In this document: piece by piece, positions 25,108 through 38,087 of the stretch
Numbering within the stretch: position 1 is the first letter of the stretch
Layout: each line of letters starts with the position of its first letter
Source of the DNA: Xenorhabdus miraniensis
GTDB lineage: Bacteria > Pseudomonadota > Gammaproteobacteria > Enterobacterales > Enterobacteriaceae
Length of the DNA: 64,000 nt
Assembly: GCF_002632615.1 (NCBI RefSeq)
Contig: NZ_NITZ01000021.1
Coordinates: 27,997 to 91,996, forward strand
Direction of reading: 5' to 3'
Notes under the pieces: generated by a model
Told to the model about the DNA's origin: nothing
The model's input: only the letters and a program-made list of their open reading frames with translations
Databases searched by the model: none
Program-made: the position numbers and the translations under genes

Positions 25108-26295
25108 ATGAGAAAAATAGAACACTTTAATTTATTGTTGATGCTGATTGCTTTGGCTGCTGTCGGGCAAATGACACAGACAATCTATGTGCCAGTTATT
25201 GCGGATATAGCGAGTGATTTTAGTAAACCCGCAGGTGAGGTTCAGCGGGTTATGGCAGCATATTTATTTTCTTATGGGCTTTCGCAGCTCTTTTATGGGC
25301 CGTTATCCGATAAGGTGGGGCGTCGTCCAGTTATTTTGGCGGGAATGTCCATTTTTCTGGCGGCGACGACATGTGCACTGTTTGCCCCTAATTTACTGAT
25401 ACTGGTTATTGCCAGTGCGTTTCAGGGATTGGGCACGGGGGTTGCCGGCGTGATGGTGCGTACTATGCCACGGGATTTATACACGGGTACGACGCTGCGC
25501 TATGCTAATAGCTTACTGAATATGGCGGTATTGATCAGCCCCTTGGCTGCTCCCATGATTGGCGGTCTGGTGGCTCATTATTTTGGGTGGCGTGCCTGCT
25601 ATTGGTTTCTATTAGCATTGGGTGCGATAGTGGCTTTTTTCCTGTTCCGGCATCTACCAGAAACTCGCCCCACGCAGACTGAGCATCGCACGATGTTGGT
25701 TGTTTTCCACCAGTTACTCTCCCATAGCTCTTTTGTGGCTTACCTGCTGATGTTGGTAGGCGGTCTGGCTGGGGTTGCTGTTTTTGAAGCGAGTAGCGGT
25801 GTGTTGATGGGCGCTGTTTTGGGGTTGGATAGCTTAACGGTCAGTATCCTGTTTATTTTGCCAATTCCTGCGGCGTTCTTTGGTGCATGGTATGCGGGAC
25901 GCGAAGGTCAAACATTTTATCGGCTGATGTGGCATTCTGTGATTTGTTGCTTGTTGGCCGGAGTCTTGATGTGGCTTCCCGGCTGGTTCGGCATCATGAA
26001 TATCTGGACGTTGCTGATACCTGCTGCACTCTTCTTTTTTGGTGCAGGAATGTTGTTTCCTTTGGCAACCACAGGAGCGATGGAACCTTTTCCCTATTTG
26101 GCAGGAGCGGCAGGTGCTCTGGTGGGGGGATTTCAGAACGTGGGTTCGGGGGTAGCGACATGGCTGTCGGCAATGTTACCGCAAAATAGCCAATTCAGTG
26201 TCGGTCTTTTGATGTTTTCCATGGCCCTGTTGATTCTGTTTTGCTGGTTGCCGATTTCCCAACGGATCCAACGTCAGGAGCCGACGGCCTTATAA
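25108..26295 (+). CDS. emrD: multidrug efflux MFS transporter EmrD
   Basis: Twelve-helix major facilitator exporting amphipathic compounds with proton exchange. With the ATG at 25108 it has 395 residues (E. coli EmrD 394); a TTG 15 bp upstream is also in frame. Landmarks are GQMTQTIYVPVIADIA, SQLFYGPLSDKVGRRPVIL (loop 2-3 MFS motif), SILFILPIPAAFFGAW and FFFGAGMLFPLATTGAMEPF, all shared with E. coli EmrD. It lies where glpX is found in E. coli, converging with glpK across a shared terminator. Confidence 0.93.
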   Translation: MRKIEHFNLLLMLIALAAVGQMTQTIYVPVIADIASDFSKPAGEVQRVMAAYLFSYGLSQLFYGPLSDKVGRRPVILAGMSIFLAATTCALFAPNLLILVIASAFQGLGTGVAGVMVRTMPRDLYTGTTLRYANSLLNMAVLISPLAAPMIGGLVAHYFGWRACYWFLLALGAIVAFFLFRHLPETRPTQTEHRTMLVVFHQLLSHSSFVAYLLMLVGGLAGVAVFEASSGVLMGAVLGLDSLTVSILFILPIPAAFFGAWYAGREGQTFYRLMWHSVICCLLAGVLMWLPGWFGIMNIWTLLIPAALFFFGAGMLFPLATTGAMEPFPYLAGAAGALVGGFQNVGSGVATWLSAMLPQNSQFSVGLLMFSMALLILFCWLPISQRIQRQEPTAL

Positions 26296-26340
26296 AGTCT
26301 CGACTTGGCAAAATCGAAGAAAACCGGAGCATCCGATAAA

Positions 26341-26397
26341 AATGCTCTGACATTGATGCAATGTGATATTGCATTCTACGATGCCAGAGCTTTTGTT
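26341..26397. terminator. bidirectional terminator between emrD and glpK
   Basis: Outer arms GCTCTGACAT (26344-26353) and ATGCCAGAGC (26381-26390) enclose an inner ATGCAAT/ATTGCAT-type stem. Runs of T follow on the plus strand (TTTTGTTT) and on the minus strand (ATTTTT). It serves both convergent genes. Confidence 0.85.
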
Positions 26398-26414
26398 TAT
26401 CCGGTGGTTCGCGA

Positions 26415-27953
<1,539 letters not shown>

Positions 27954-28009
27954 TCAATGACTCATTTTTTATTGTTTTATTGGATTGCCATCACTTAAGT
28001 ATGGCAAGT

Positions 28010-28807
28010 TTAAATCTCGCGCGGTAAATGGCGAGCAATCAGTTTACGGTAGCCAAAAGCGCCTAAAATCGCGCCAACGACAGGAGCTACCAAAGGAACA
28101 AGGCAATAAGGAATATCTCGGCCGCCTGTCAGGGCAACATCTCCCCAACCTGCTAAATAAGCAACCAATTTGGGGCCGAAGTCACGGGCCGGGTTCAGGG
28201 CAAATCCGGTCAGGGGACCGAATGAACCACCGATAACCGCAATGAGAATACCAATCAGCAGAGGGGCTAAAGGCCCGCGCGGGATGCCGTTGCCATCATC
28301 TGTCAGGGCCAAAATCAGGCACAGCAGAACGGCGGCGATAATAACTTCGACGATAAATGCCTGTAGTACGGAGATCTGTGCAGCAGGGTAAGTAGAGAAA
28401 ACTCCCGCCGTGAAGAGACTTTCCTGTGAACCCCGAATCGTGTTGTGAACTTGTTCATAATCCAGGAAGAGATTGTAATACATCATATAGATGATGAGAG
28501 CTGCAACAAAGCCCCCAAGCATTTGGGCAATGATGTAAGGCAGCACTTTTTTTCTGTCAAAGTTAGCGAATAAACATAGTGCAATGGTGACTGCGGGATT
28601 GAGGTGTGCACCTGAGATCCCTGCGGTCAGATAAACTGCCAAGGCAACACCAAAACCCCAGATAATACTGATTTCCCATAAACCCAGTTGTGCCCCTGCA
28701 AGCCGGGCGGCAGCAACACAGCCTAAGCCAAAGAAAACGAGTAATGCAGTACCCAGAAATTCTGAAACGCATTGACCTGATAATGTTGGATTAGTGGTTT
28801 GGCTCAT
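28010..28807 (-). CDS. glpF: glycerol uptake facilitator (aquaglyceroporin)
   Basis: A 265-residue MIP-family channel with six membrane helices plus two half-helices. Both selectivity motifs are present: GAHLNPAVTIAL and FALNPARDFGP, and Asp after the second NPA (NPARD) is the glycerol-facilitator type. It lets glycerol enter for phosphorylation by GlpK. The ribosome-binding region is duplicated: TATAGGAT occurs twice, 9 bp apart, before the ATG. A CRP-like site lies about 195 bp upstream. Confidence 0.96.
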   Translation of the reverse strand: MSQTTNPTLSGQCVSEFLGTALLVFFGLGCVAAARLAGAQLGLWEISIIWGFGVALAVYLTAGISGAHLNPAVTIALCLFANFDRKKVLPYIIAQMLGGFVAALIIYMMYYNLFLDYEQVHNTIRGSQESLFTAGVFSTYPAAQISVLQAFIVEVIIAAVLLCLILALTDDGNGIPRGPLAPLLIGILIAVIGGSFGPLTGFALNPARDFGPKLVAYLAGWGDVALTGGRDIPYCLVPLVAPVVGAILGAFGYRKLIARHLPREI

Positions 28808-28813
28808 TTCTAT

Positions 28814-28831
28814 ATCCTATAAATCCTATAA
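28814..28831 (-). repeat. perfect 9-bp duplication of the glpF ribosome-binding site
   Basis: On the plus strand ATCCTATAA occurs twice in tandem. On the mRNA strand this gives two TTATAGGAT units, so two Shine-Dalgarno-like AGGA sequences, the nearer seven bases from the ATG. Confidence 0.85.
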
Positions 28832-28906
28832 AAAAGTACAGGGAAAGATTAATGATTAGTCATTTCTTATATATTAAGAGAAAGGTGCCTGTGAATTTAT
28901 CGTTAA

Positions 28907-28928
28907 TGCGCGTAAACGAGAAATAGCG
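28907..28928. repeat. left arm of a long-range inverted repeat between glpF and zapB
   Basis: TGCGCGTAAACGAGAAATAGCG is mirrored by 29031-29054 with ACGAGAAATA shared exactly. The arms bracket the CRP-like site. They may be binding sites for one regulator (GlpR is a candidate by location). Confidence 0.5.
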
Positions 28929-28999
28929 AAATTGAAATATGCGTGTTGCGTCAACAAAATGAGCGAATTCGCATTTGATTATGGCTTTCTTTCACTTGG

Positions 29000-29021
29000 A
29001 AATGTGATCTTGTATACATTT
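29000..29021 (-). promoter_or_regulatory. candidate CRP-cAMP site upstream of glpF
   Basis: AAATGTGATCT-TGTATACATTT has a perfect left half of the CRP consensus (AAATGTGATCT) and a partial right half. glpFK is CRP-activated in E. coli, so the location is apt. The 28808-29129 gap holds this site and the inverted arms. Confidence 0.6.
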
Positions 29022-29030
29022 TGCTTTAGT

Positions 29031-29054
29031 CGCTATATTTCTCGTTATAACGCA
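29031..29054. repeat. right arm of a long-range inverted repeat between glpF and zapB
   Basis: CGCTATATTTCTCGTTATAACGCA is the inverse counterpart of 28907-28928, with TATTTCTCGT pairing exactly. It lies about 75 bp before the zapB start, possibly near the zapB promoter. Confidence 0.5.
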
Positions 29055-29129
29055 CATTGAAAGGATGAAACTAGACAGGCGTTAATAGGCTAAATACAAT
29101 CAAGAGATTGCTTACAAGAGGGCCCGAGA

Positions 29130-29372
29130 ATGTCATTTGAAGTGTTTGAAAAGCTAGAATCTAAAGTTCAGCAGGCGATTGATACCATCACTTTGCTGCA
29201 AATGGAAATTGAAGAATTAAAAGAACAGAATGCGGCGTTATCTCAGAATGTTCAGAATGTGACAGACAGCCGTGATTCACTGGCACGTGAAAATGAGCAG
29301 CTCAAACAAGAACAATCAGCATGGCAAGAGCGCTTACGTACCCTGTTGGGTAAGATGGAAGATGTACAATAA
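29130..29372 (+). CDS. zapB: cell division protein ZapB
   Basis: An 80-residue, almost wholly coiled-coil protein ([19 protein letters not shown], then heptad-rich [19 protein letters not shown]). ZapB joins the Z-ring through ZapA and links it to MatP and the chromosome terminus. Length and order (glpF divergent, zapB, rraA) match E. coli. GAGGGCCCGAGA lies upstream of the ATG. A clear terminator follows. Confidence 0.94.
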   Translation: MSFEVFEKLESKVQQAIDTITLLQMEIEELKEQNAALSQNVQNVTDSRDSLARENEQLKQEQSAWQERLRTLLGKMEDVQ

Positions 29373-29393
29373 GGTATCTAAAGGCTTAGCTGA

Positions 29394-29422
29394 AAAAGGG
29401 CGATGATTGCGCCCTTTTTTTA
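29394..29422 (+). terminator. terminator of zapB
   Basis: AAAGGGCG and CGCCCTTT arms around a short loop are followed by a T-run. It can also serve the convergent rraA. Confidence 0.9.
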
Positions 29423-29444
29423 TATCCAATAAAGATAATGGGTA

Positions 29445-29954
29445 TTACGCTTCATCGTCGTCACTGTCTTCGTCAAGATCCAGTGGTACATCTGATAACA
29501 CAATGCCGGTGTTGTCTGCGTAGAGGTAGTCACCAGAGAAGAAAGTTACGCCACCGAAGTTCACTCTGATATCACTTTCACCCACGCCTTCGCTATTGGA
29601 ACCGGCAGGAATGGCGGCCATTGCCTGAATACCAATATCAAGTTCAGCAAGGTGATCAACCTGACGTACCGCGCCATAGACGACAATGCCTTCCCACTCA
29701 TTATTGGCGGCAAGTTGAGCCAATTCGGCATCAACAAGTGCCTTGCGTACCGATCCACCACCATCGACGAGCAGAATACGGCCAAGCCCATTTTCTTCAA
29801 GTAAATCATAAAGCAGGCCATTGTCTTCAAAGCATTTCACCGTGATGATCTGACCACCAAATGAAGTACGCCCACCAAAGTTGGAAAATAGTGGTTCTAC
29901 CACGTTTATATCTTCTTGATAGATATCACAAAGTTCGGAAGTATCATATTTCAT
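29445..29954 (-). CDS. rraA: regulator of ribonuclease activity A
   Basis: A 169-residue protein that binds RNase E and dampens mRNA decay. The [19 protein letters not shown] start matches E. coli RraA, and the conserved [20 protein letters not shown] and [17 protein letters not shown] segments are present. I take 29954 as start because of this match; the frame is open 24 codons further upstream. The C-terminus is acidic (EDSDDDEA), as usual. It follows menA in the same direction. Confidence 0.95.
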   Translation of the reverse strand: MKYDTSELCDIYQEDINVVEPLFSNFGGRTSFGGQIITVKCFEDNGLLYDLLEENGLGRILLVDGGGSVRKALVDAELAQLAANNEWEGIVVYGAVRQVDHLAELDIGIQAMAAIPAGSNSEGVGESDIRVNFGGVTFFSGDYLYADNTGIVLSDVPLDLDEDSDDDEA

Positions 29955-30062
29955 GGGATTTACGTCTGGTTTATGCAAGGGACGGACAGTATATCCTTTT
30001 AAAGCCAATGTTGGCAAAATCATCAATCTTAAAACTTATGTATAAAATTGATGTCTACTCGC

Positions 30063-30980
30063 TTAATTAAGTACCAACCCGATGGAAAACAGCACATTGG
30101 TCAGTAATGCCGCTTTGACCATTTGTACCAGCTTAGGGCGCATACCTTCGGGTGTCGGATCACGCAGTACTTGCAACATGTGTTTCAATAATAGAGGAAA
30201 GGCAAGTAAAAATAGCCAGCTAGTCCAAGTGGTTAAATACTGGAACGTAAAGATGATAAGGCAAGACATGGCACCGATTATCAGGGCAGCATGGTAGTAA
30301 CGTGCTTTTTTTCCCCCCAATCTGACAGCCAGTGTATTTTTGCCGTTTTGCCGATCATTTTCGATATCGCGCAAGTTATTAATATTTAAAACTGCAACGG
30401 AAAGTAAACCACAGGCGGTTGCGGGCAGGATCGTATCCAGGGAAAAGGTACTGGCTTGCAGGTAATAGGTACCAAGAACACTCAACCAGCCAAAGAAAAT
30501 CAGGACAGAAATATCACCCAGCCCAAGATAGCCGTAAGGTCTGGCTCCTACGGTATATGTGATAGCCGCGATAATCGCCAATAATCCCAGAGTCAAGAAA
30601 CCGATAACATCGCTCAGGCTATTACAGGCCACGACAATGAGAGAAATGCCTGACAGGCAAGAGAGCAGCACCGTGATCTTCAATGCGTTTTTCATCTGCT
30701 TTGCTGTAATCAGGCCTTTTTGCATGCCACGCATTGGGCCGATACGTTTTTCTGCATCACTGCCTTTGGCTACATCGCCATAGTCATTGGCGAGGTTGGA
30801 AAGAATTTGCAGTATGGCCGCAGTTAATAAAGCCAGCAACGCCACAGGCCATTTGAAATGTCCCGTCCATGATGCAAGGGCTGAACCAGTTACGACGGCA
30901 GCTACGGCCAGAGGTAATGTTTTGGGGCGTAAGCTTTCCAGCCATGCCTGTATCTGACTGATAGACGTTGTTGAGCTCAT
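30063..30980 (-). CDS. menA: 1,4-dihydroxy-2-naphthoate octaprenyltransferase
   Basis: UbiA-superfamily prenyltransferase of menaquinone synthesis, an inner-membrane protein with about nine helices. The first aspartate-rich motif reads SNLANDYGDVAKGSD and the second is LNINNLRDIENDRQNGK; these bind the Mg-prenyl diphosphate. ESLRPKTLPLA at the N-terminus matches E. coli MenA. The ATG at 30980 aligns with E. coli; another ATG six codons earlier is also possible, and neither has a strong ribosome-binding site. It lies between hslU and rraA, all leftward. Confidence 0.95.
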   Translation of the reverse strand: MSSTTSISQIQAWLESLRPKTLPLAVAAVVTGSALASWTGHFKWPVALLALLTAAILQILSNLANDYGDVAKGSDAEKRIGPMRGMQKGLITAKQMKNALKITVLLSCLSGISLIVVACNSLSDVIGFLTLGLLAIIAAITYTVGARPYGYLGLGDISVLIFFGWLSVLGTYYLQASTFSLDTILPATACGLLSVAVLNINNLRDIENDRQNGKNTLAVRLGGKKARYYHAALIIGAMSCLIIFTFQYLTTWTSWLFLLAFPLLLKHMLQVLRDPTPEGMRPKLVQMVKAALLTNVLFSIGLVLN

Positions 30981-31042
30981 ATTGTCACTATTTATCATTA
31001 CGTGATTAGTGGATGATAAATTTTATATCATCGAAAATAGAG

Positions 31043-31069
31043 AAATGGGAGGCTAAAAGCCTCCCATTT
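31043..31069 (-). terminator. terminator after hslVU
   Basis: AAATGGGAGGCT and AGCCTCCCATTT form a perfect 12-bp stem with a 3-nt loop. Read leftward it is followed by T-rich sequence. Confidence 0.8.
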
Positions 31070-31165
31070 TACGATTTCTTCCACTGTTTTCGCGTTTTTC
31101 TTCACATTGAATTGCTTGCGTGAATAAGTCCGGCGAACCAGATTAAATCAGGTCAATATTACTGA

Positions 31166-32497
31166 TTATAAAATAAACCGGCTCAGGTCTTCATCCGCAA
31201 CCAGCTCATCTAAATGTTCTTTGACATAATCGGCATTGATTTCAACCAACTGTCCTTGGCTCTCGCTGGCGTCGAAAGAAATATCTTCCATCATACGCTC
31301 AAGCACGGTATGAAGACGACGGGCACCGATGTTTTCGGTGGTTTCATTCACTTGCCATGCTGCTTCCGCGATTTTGCGGATACCATCAGTAGTGAATTCA
31401 ATACCCATACCTTCGGTAGCCATCAGAGCTTTATATTGCTCAGTCAGTGAGGCATTAGGTTCAGTCAGAATACGTTCAAAGTCTTCAGTTGTCAGTGCTT
31501 GCAATTCAACGCGGATTGGCAAACGGCCCTGAAGTTCAGGGATCAGGTCTGAAGGGCTGGAAACCTGGAAAGCGCCGGAGGCGATGAACAGAATGTGATC
31601 GGTTTTGACCATACCGTGTTTGGTGGAAACGGTACAACCTTCTACCAGTGGCAGCAGATCGCGCTGAACACCTTCACGTGAAACATCCGGGCCGGAAGTC
31701 TGGCCGCGTTTACAGATTTTATCGATCTCATCGATAAAGACGATACCGTGCTGTTCAACCGCATCAATCGCTTGCTGTTTCAATTCTTCAGGATTAACCA
31801 GTTTTGCGGCTTCTTCTTCTACCAGCAGCTTGAACGCGTCTTTTATTTTCATCTTGCGGTTTTTCTGGCGCTGGCCTGCCAGATTCTGGAACATGGATTG
31901 CAACTGATTAGTCATCTCTTCCATGCCCGGAGGCGCCATGATTTCAACGCCAACTGGAGCGGCTGAAACTTCGATTTCAATTTCTTTGTCGTCTAACTGG
32001 CCTTCACGCAGTTTTTTACGGAATGCCTGACGGGTTGAAGATGGCTCGGACTGAGCTTCTGTCTGTCCCCAGTTATTTTTGGCCGGTGGCAGCAGGACAT
32101 CCAGAATACGCTCTTCTGCCAGCTCTTCGGCGCGATAGCGGTTTTTCTCAATAGATTGCAGACGAACCATTTTTACAGCGGCATCAGTCAGATCACGGAT
32201 AATGGAATCAACTTCTTTGCCAACATAACCCACTTCAGTGAATTTGGTTGCTTCAACCTTGATAAAGGGAGCGTTAGCCAGTTTTGCCAGACGACGGGCG
32301 ATTTCGGTTTTACCGACACCGGTTGGGCCTATCATCAGAATATTTTTTGGGGTAACTTCTTGGCGCAGTGATTCATCCAACTGCATACGACGCCAGCGGT
32401 TGCGCAGAGCAATGGCAACAGCGCGTTTTGCTTTGTCTTGACCGATGATGTGATTGTCGAGTTCGCTGACAATTTCGCGAGGAGTCATTTCAGACAT
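31166..32497 (-). CDS. hslU: HslU ATPase subunit of the HslUV (ClpYQ) protease
   Basis: AAA+ unfoldase of 443 residues. N-domain [20 protein letters not shown], Walker [15 protein letters not shown], the GYVG pore loop in [11 protein letters not shown], Walker [11 protein letters not shown] and the sensor-2 region [15 protein letters not shown] are all present. The inserted I-domain spans roughly residues 110-240. The C-terminus ends LSRFIL, which activates HslV. It lies 11 bp after hslV in one heat-shock operon. Confidence 0.97.
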   Translation of the reverse strand: MSEMTPREIVSELDNHIIGQDKAKRAVAIALRNRWRRMQLDESLRQEVTPKNILMIGPTGVGKTEIARRLAKLANAPFIKVEATKFTEVGYVGKEVDSIIRDLTDAAVKMVRLQSIEKNRYRAEELAEERILDVLLPPAKNNWGQTEAQSEPSSTRQAFRKKLREGQLDDKEIEIEVSAAPVGVEIMAPPGMEEMTNQLQSMFQNLAGQRQKNRKMKIKDAFKLLVEEEAAKLVNPEELKQQAIDAVEQHGIVFIDEIDKICKRGQTSGPDVSREGVQRDLLPLVEGCTVSTKHGMVKTDHILFIASGAFQVSSPSDLIPELQGRLPIRVELQALTTEDFERILTEPNASLTEQYKALMATEGMGIEFTTDGIRKIAEAAWQVNETTENIGARRLHTVLERMMEDISFDASESQGQLVEINADYVKEHLDELVADEDLSRFIL

Positions 32498-32508
32498 ACT
32501 ATCTATCC

Positions 32509-33039
32509 TTACGCTTTCGAAGGCAGTTCTTCGAAGTTGTGATTATGGTTGGTGTAGATGCAGATATCGCCAGCGATGGACAGGGCGCGTTCGGTAATTT
32601 CCCTGGCACCGAGTTCCGTGGTTTCCAGCATTGCGCGGGCGGCAGCCTGTGCGTATGAGCCTCCGGAACCAATGGCAATAAGATCATTCTCTGGCTGAAT
32701 CACATCACCGTTACCTGTAATAATCAGAGAAGCATTTTCATCTGCGACTGCAAGCAGGGCTTCCAGCTTGCGTAGCATGCGATCCGTTCGCCAGTCTTTG
32801 GCCAGTTCAACAGCCGCTTTGGTCAGATGCCCTTGATGCATTTCGAGTTTACGTTCAAACAGTTCGAACAGTGTGAAGGCATCGGCAGTACCGCCGGCAA
32901 AACCCGCGATGACTTTGTCATTGTAAAGGCGGCGTACTTTGCGGACATTGCCTTTCATCACGGTATGACCCATGGTTGCTTGTCCATCACCACCGATGAC
33001 GACTTTGCCATTACGGCGAACACTTACGATTGTAGTCAC
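32509..33039 (-). CDS. hslV: HslV peptidase subunit of the HslUV (ClpQ) protease
   Basis: Proteasome-beta-like threonine peptidase of 176 residues. After removal of the initiator Met, Thr of [19 protein letters not shown] is the nucleophile. [21 protein letters not shown] and [16 protein letters not shown] are conserved. The start codon is GTG at 33037-33039, as homology requires. The operon is read from a sigma-32 promoter overlapping the end of ftsN. Confidence 0.96.
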   Translation of the reverse strand: MTTIVSVRRNGKVVIGGDGQATMGHTVMKGNVRKVRRLYNDKVIAGFAGGTADAFTLFELFERKLEMHQGHLTKAAVELAKDWRTDRMLRKLEALLAVADENASLIITGNGDVIQPENDLIAIGSGGSYAQAAARAMLETTELGAREITERALSIAGDICIYTNHNHNFEELPSKA

Positions 33040-33156
33040 GAGTTAGCCCCTGGTTACAAAATAGAAGATGGTACACACGGGATGTTGGCTGGTTATTCTG
33101 CAATTGCTTGTGGTATTGCTGATAAAAGCACCGTGTGTATGTTATTAACGATTAAG

Positions 33157-33181
33157 ATGGGGGAATTTTCTGACTTTTCAA
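33157..33181 (-). promoter_or_regulatory. sigma-32 heat-shock promoter of hslVU
   Basis: On the minus strand TTGAAA (33176-33181), a 13-bp spacer and CCCCAT (33157-33162) match the RpoH consensus (CTTGAAA-N13-CCCCATnT) almost perfectly. The -35 element overlaps the last codons of ftsN. Confidence 0.88.
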
Positions 33182-34005
33182 CCCCCAACCGGGCGAGGAA
33201 TACAGTCAGATACACCTGCACCAGCAACCTTTTCACGCATTTTTTCAGCACTGGACTTATTCTTATAAGGGCCGAGTACAACACGGTTCCAATTGTCTTT
33301 CGTGGTAATCTGGCTTTCAATGCCTGCGAATGCAAGGCTGGCACGGACAGATTCGGCTTGCTCCATCGTGCGGAAGGAGCCGCATTGTAGCATCAATCTG
33401 GTGTCATTTGTTGCAGATTTTGGTTTAGTGTCACCGGAATTTTGGGAGGAAGCGGATGAGTTGCTTTCCTGAGCAGCCGTTGCTTTTTGCTCTGGTGAAT
33501 ACTGCTGAGATTGCTGCCGCATATATTCTTCTGAAGGTGGATTGATCACAACGCGCGTACGTGGAACAGGCTCACTATTGTAGGGAACTTCTTTCAACGA
33601 GATAGGAGGCTGGCGCATATCCGCCTGCATCTGTTCAAGCAATTGCTTCTGTTCTGGTGTCAATTGAGGGGCATGGTTTAGCGGTTGATTCAATATCGCA
33701 GTGGGATCTTGTATTGAAGACTCATTAACCGGCCGGTTTTCCAGCTCTTTGATATAGCTCCAGCGCTCTTCTGGTTTAGGGGGCAGGCCATGACCTTTGG
33801 TTTGGTGAGAAGGCTGGATGGCATTTTGTACACTTTCTTTTTTGTTGTGCACGATGAAATAAAGGCCACCAATAAATATGACCACCAAGGCCACAGCAAC
33901 GGCTAATGTAGTTTTGGGTAATCCTTGAGACTGATTTTTCTTCTTACCAGTACTTTTCCGACGGGGATTGCTCTGCCCGCGACTCACATAATCTCGTTGT
34001 GCCAC
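33178..34005 (-). CDS. ftsN: cell division protein FtsN
   Basis: Essential septation activator of 275 residues, bitopic in the inner membrane. It has a basic cytoplasmic N-terminus (MAQRDYVSRGQSNPRRKS), one membrane helix (LAVAVALVVIFIGGLYFIVH), a Gln/Pro-rich periplasmic linker and a C-terminal SPOR domain from about residue 200 (LMLQCGSFRTMEQAESVRA) ending VSDCIPRPVGG. It is shorter than in E. coli (319), mainly in the linker. It lies between cytR and hslV, as in E. coli. Confidence 0.95.
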   Translation of the reverse strand: MAQRDYVSRGQSNPRRKSTGKKKNQSQGLPKTTLAVAVALVVIFIGGLYFIVHNKKESVQNAIQPSHQTKGHGLPPKPEERWSYIKELENRPVNESSIQDPTAILNQPLNHAPQLTPEQKQLLEQMQADMRQPPISLKEVPYNSEPVPRTRVVINPPSEEYMRQQSQQYSPEQKATAAQESNSSASSQNSGDTKPKSATNDTRLMLQCGSFRTMEQAESVRASLAFAGIESQITTKDNWNRVVLGPYKNKSSAEKMREKVAGAGVSDCIPRPVGG

Positions 34006-34075
34006 TGTTTAATTCGCTGATTTATTAAAAATTAAGGAATAGATAACCAATGTTACTTAACCTACTGTTATTTGG

Positions 34076-35101
34076 CTAGCTTTTAGGCGAACAGGTACTC
34101 GAGCGAATGATCAATTCTGCATCCAGTAACCTTGAGCCTTTGGAAACCCATCGGCCTTGAAGCTGTTCCAGCAACAAAAGCATAGAATGACGCCCAATCT
34201 CATAACGAGGTTGTTTCACTGTGGTTAGCGCCGGTTCACTGTATTGAGCCAGATTCAAATTATCGAAACCAATAACCGAGAGTTCTTCTGGTAATTTTAA
34301 CCCCATTTTCTTGGCTTGCCACATTGCGCCCATGGCCATGACATCGCTATGGCAGAAAATCGCACTCGGAGGCTCTGGTAGAGTCAATAGGGTTTCCGCC
34401 AATTCAGCGCCACTTTCATGGGTGAAATCACCACGGACAATATATTCTTCCAGAATTTCTCCTCCTGTGCGACGCAGGGCTTGAATGTACCCTTGTAATC
34501 GATAATGGCACAGTGGCATGTTATCCGGCCCTGTAATACAGGCGATGCGTTTGTGCCCCAGTTTTTGCAGATGATGGGTGGCATTGAATGCGGCTGTCAG
34601 GTTATCAATATGGACAGTCGGAAGTTCCAGCTCCGGTGCGAATTCATTGGCCATGACCATTGGCGGCAGGTTTTTTTGCTCTTCTTTGGAAACATCGAAA
34701 GGAATATTGGAACCCAATAGCACCATGCCATCAATGCGTTTGGTGATCAACAGATTGATAAACGCATGCTCCTGTTGCTGCTGATGTTTACAGTCACCAA
34801 TCAGAACCAGATAGCCATGTTCGGCTGCGGTTTCTTCAATGCCGCGGATGACTTCGGTGAAGAAAGGATCGCTGATATTGGGCACAATAACTAAAATCGC
34901 CCTGGATTCATTGCGCCGTAGATTTTTGGCAAGATTGTGAGGATAGTAACCCACTTCCAGTACGGCATTTTCTACTTTTTGACGCGTACGAGCAGAAACC
35001 TTATCAGGATTCATAAGTGTTCTTGATACAGTTGCAGTAGAAACACCAGCCACTTTGGCAACATCTTTCATGGTTGCCAGTGTGCAATTCTTTTTTTCCA
35101 T
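34076..35101 (-). CDS. cytR: LacI-family transcriptional repressor CytR
   Basis: Repressor of nucleoside uptake and catabolism genes, acting with CRP and induced by cytidine. The N-terminal helix-turn-helix (TMKDVAKVAGVSTATVSRTL) and hinge (LAKNLRRNESRAILVIVP) precede a periplasmic-binding-like domain. APELELPTVHIDNLTAAFNA and MPLCHYRLQGYIQALRR are nearly as in E. coli CytR. Length is 341 as expected. A CRP-like site lies about 180 bp upstream. Confidence 0.95.
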   Translation of the reverse strand: MEKKNCTLATMKDVAKVAGVSTATVSRTLMNPDKVSARTRQKVENAVLEVGYYPHNLAKNLRRNESRAILVIVPNISDPFFTEVIRGIEETAAEHGYLVLIGDCKHQQQQEHAFINLLITKRIDGMVLLGSNIPFDVSKEEQKNLPPMVMANEFAPELELPTVHIDNLTAAFNATHHLQKLGHKRIACITGPDNMPLCHYRLQGYIQALRRTGGEILEEYIVRGDFTHESGAELAETLLTLPEPPSAIFCHSDVMAMGAMWQAKKMGLKLPEELSVIGFDNLNLAQYSEPALTTVKQPRYEIGRHSMLLLLEQLQGRWVSKGSRLLDAELIIRSSTCSPKS

Positions 35102-35268
35102 AGTTCATTTCTCGCTTTCTACAGGCAGCAAAACGATTGCTCTCAGTCTGCTAAAAAACGCCGGTTATGCCTAAGAAAGAAGCTCTGGCGGATCGTTTTC
35201 TACAGTCATATTAATAAGTTCATTTTAAACTGATTAATAAGCCAATCCGTTACTTTGTTTGCATAAAA

Positions 35269-35290
35269 AGTGTGATATGAATCATTTCTT
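35269..35290 (-). promoter_or_regulatory. candidate CRP-cAMP site in the cytR-priA gap
   Basis: TGTGA-N6-TCATT occurs in AGTGTGATATGAATCATTTC. The left half is perfect and the right half close. CytR expression is CRP-linked in E. coli. No gene lies in 35102-35357. Confidence 0.4.
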
Positions 35291-35357
35291 AGAGATACTT
35301 CGCAAATTAAGGAAATAATTGCCTCTATTTCTGTTATTGGTTAATGATTTTCTGTTA

Positions 35358-37574
<2,217 letters not shown>

Positions 37575-37697
37575 TTAATGACCAGGTAAAAGAAAGTAGA
37601 GCGATAAGGGTATCATAGCAAATCAGCAGATTTCATTGCGTGATGAACAGATTTTCTGTATGATCCGCCGCCTTTGGTATAGAAATTACCGATACTG

Positions 37698-37731
37698 ATT
37701 TTTATCAACACGACATTTTTATCAACATGAC
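37698..37731 (+). repeat. two 17-bp tandem units in the rpmE leader
   Basis: ATTTTTATCAACACGAC and ATTTTTATCAACATGAC are adjacent and differ at one base. They lie about 60-90 bp before rpmE. Confidence 0.85.
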
Positions 37732-37789
37732 GTGTGGTGTCTGGCGGCAACAGGGCCGGATAGCGACACGGCCTGAATAGAGGTTTCCC

Positions 37790-38005
37790 ATGAAACAAGG
37801 TATCCATCCTAAGTACGAAGAAATTACTGCATCTTGCTCTTGCGGTAACGTTATCAAAATCAACTCTACCGTAGGTCACAACCTGAACCTGGACGTTTGT
37901 GGTGCATGCCACCCATTCTACACTGGTAAGCAGCGTGACGTTGCGACCGGTGGTCGTGTTGATCGCTTTAACAAACGTTTCAGCGTTCCAGGTACTAAGA
38001 AGTAA
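37790..38005 (+). CDS. rpmE: 50S ribosomal protein L31 (zinc-binding form)
   Basis: A 71-residue ribosomal protein. [20 protein letters not shown] and [15 protein letters not shown] carry the four cysteines of the zinc-binding C+ form. This form is stored zinc and can be replaced by a C- paralogue in zinc starvation. AGAGG lies upstream of the ATG and the leader contains a 17-bp duplication. A strong terminator shared with metJ follows. Confidence 0.97.
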   Translation: MKQGIHPKYEEITASCSCGNVIKINSTVGHNLNLDVCGACHPFYTGKQRDVATGGRVDRFNKRFSVPGTKK

Positions 38006-38049
38006 TGACTTTTCCCTGCCGGTACTCAATACAGGCAGGATAGTTGAAA

Positions 38050-38086
38050 CAAAAACGCCCGATGTTCTGCATCGGGCGTTTTTGTT
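38050..38086. terminator. bidirectional terminator between rpmE and metJ
   Basis: AAAAACGCCCGATG and CATCGGGCGTTTTT arms around TTCTG form a long perfect stem with A- and T-runs, serving both convergent genes. Confidence 0.93.
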
Positions 38087-38087
38087 A

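Noticed and set aside
32827..33390. 187-codon open frame on the plus strand
   Set aside because: It runs antisense across hslV, the heat-shock promoter and the end of ftsN; composition is that of a complement of real genes.
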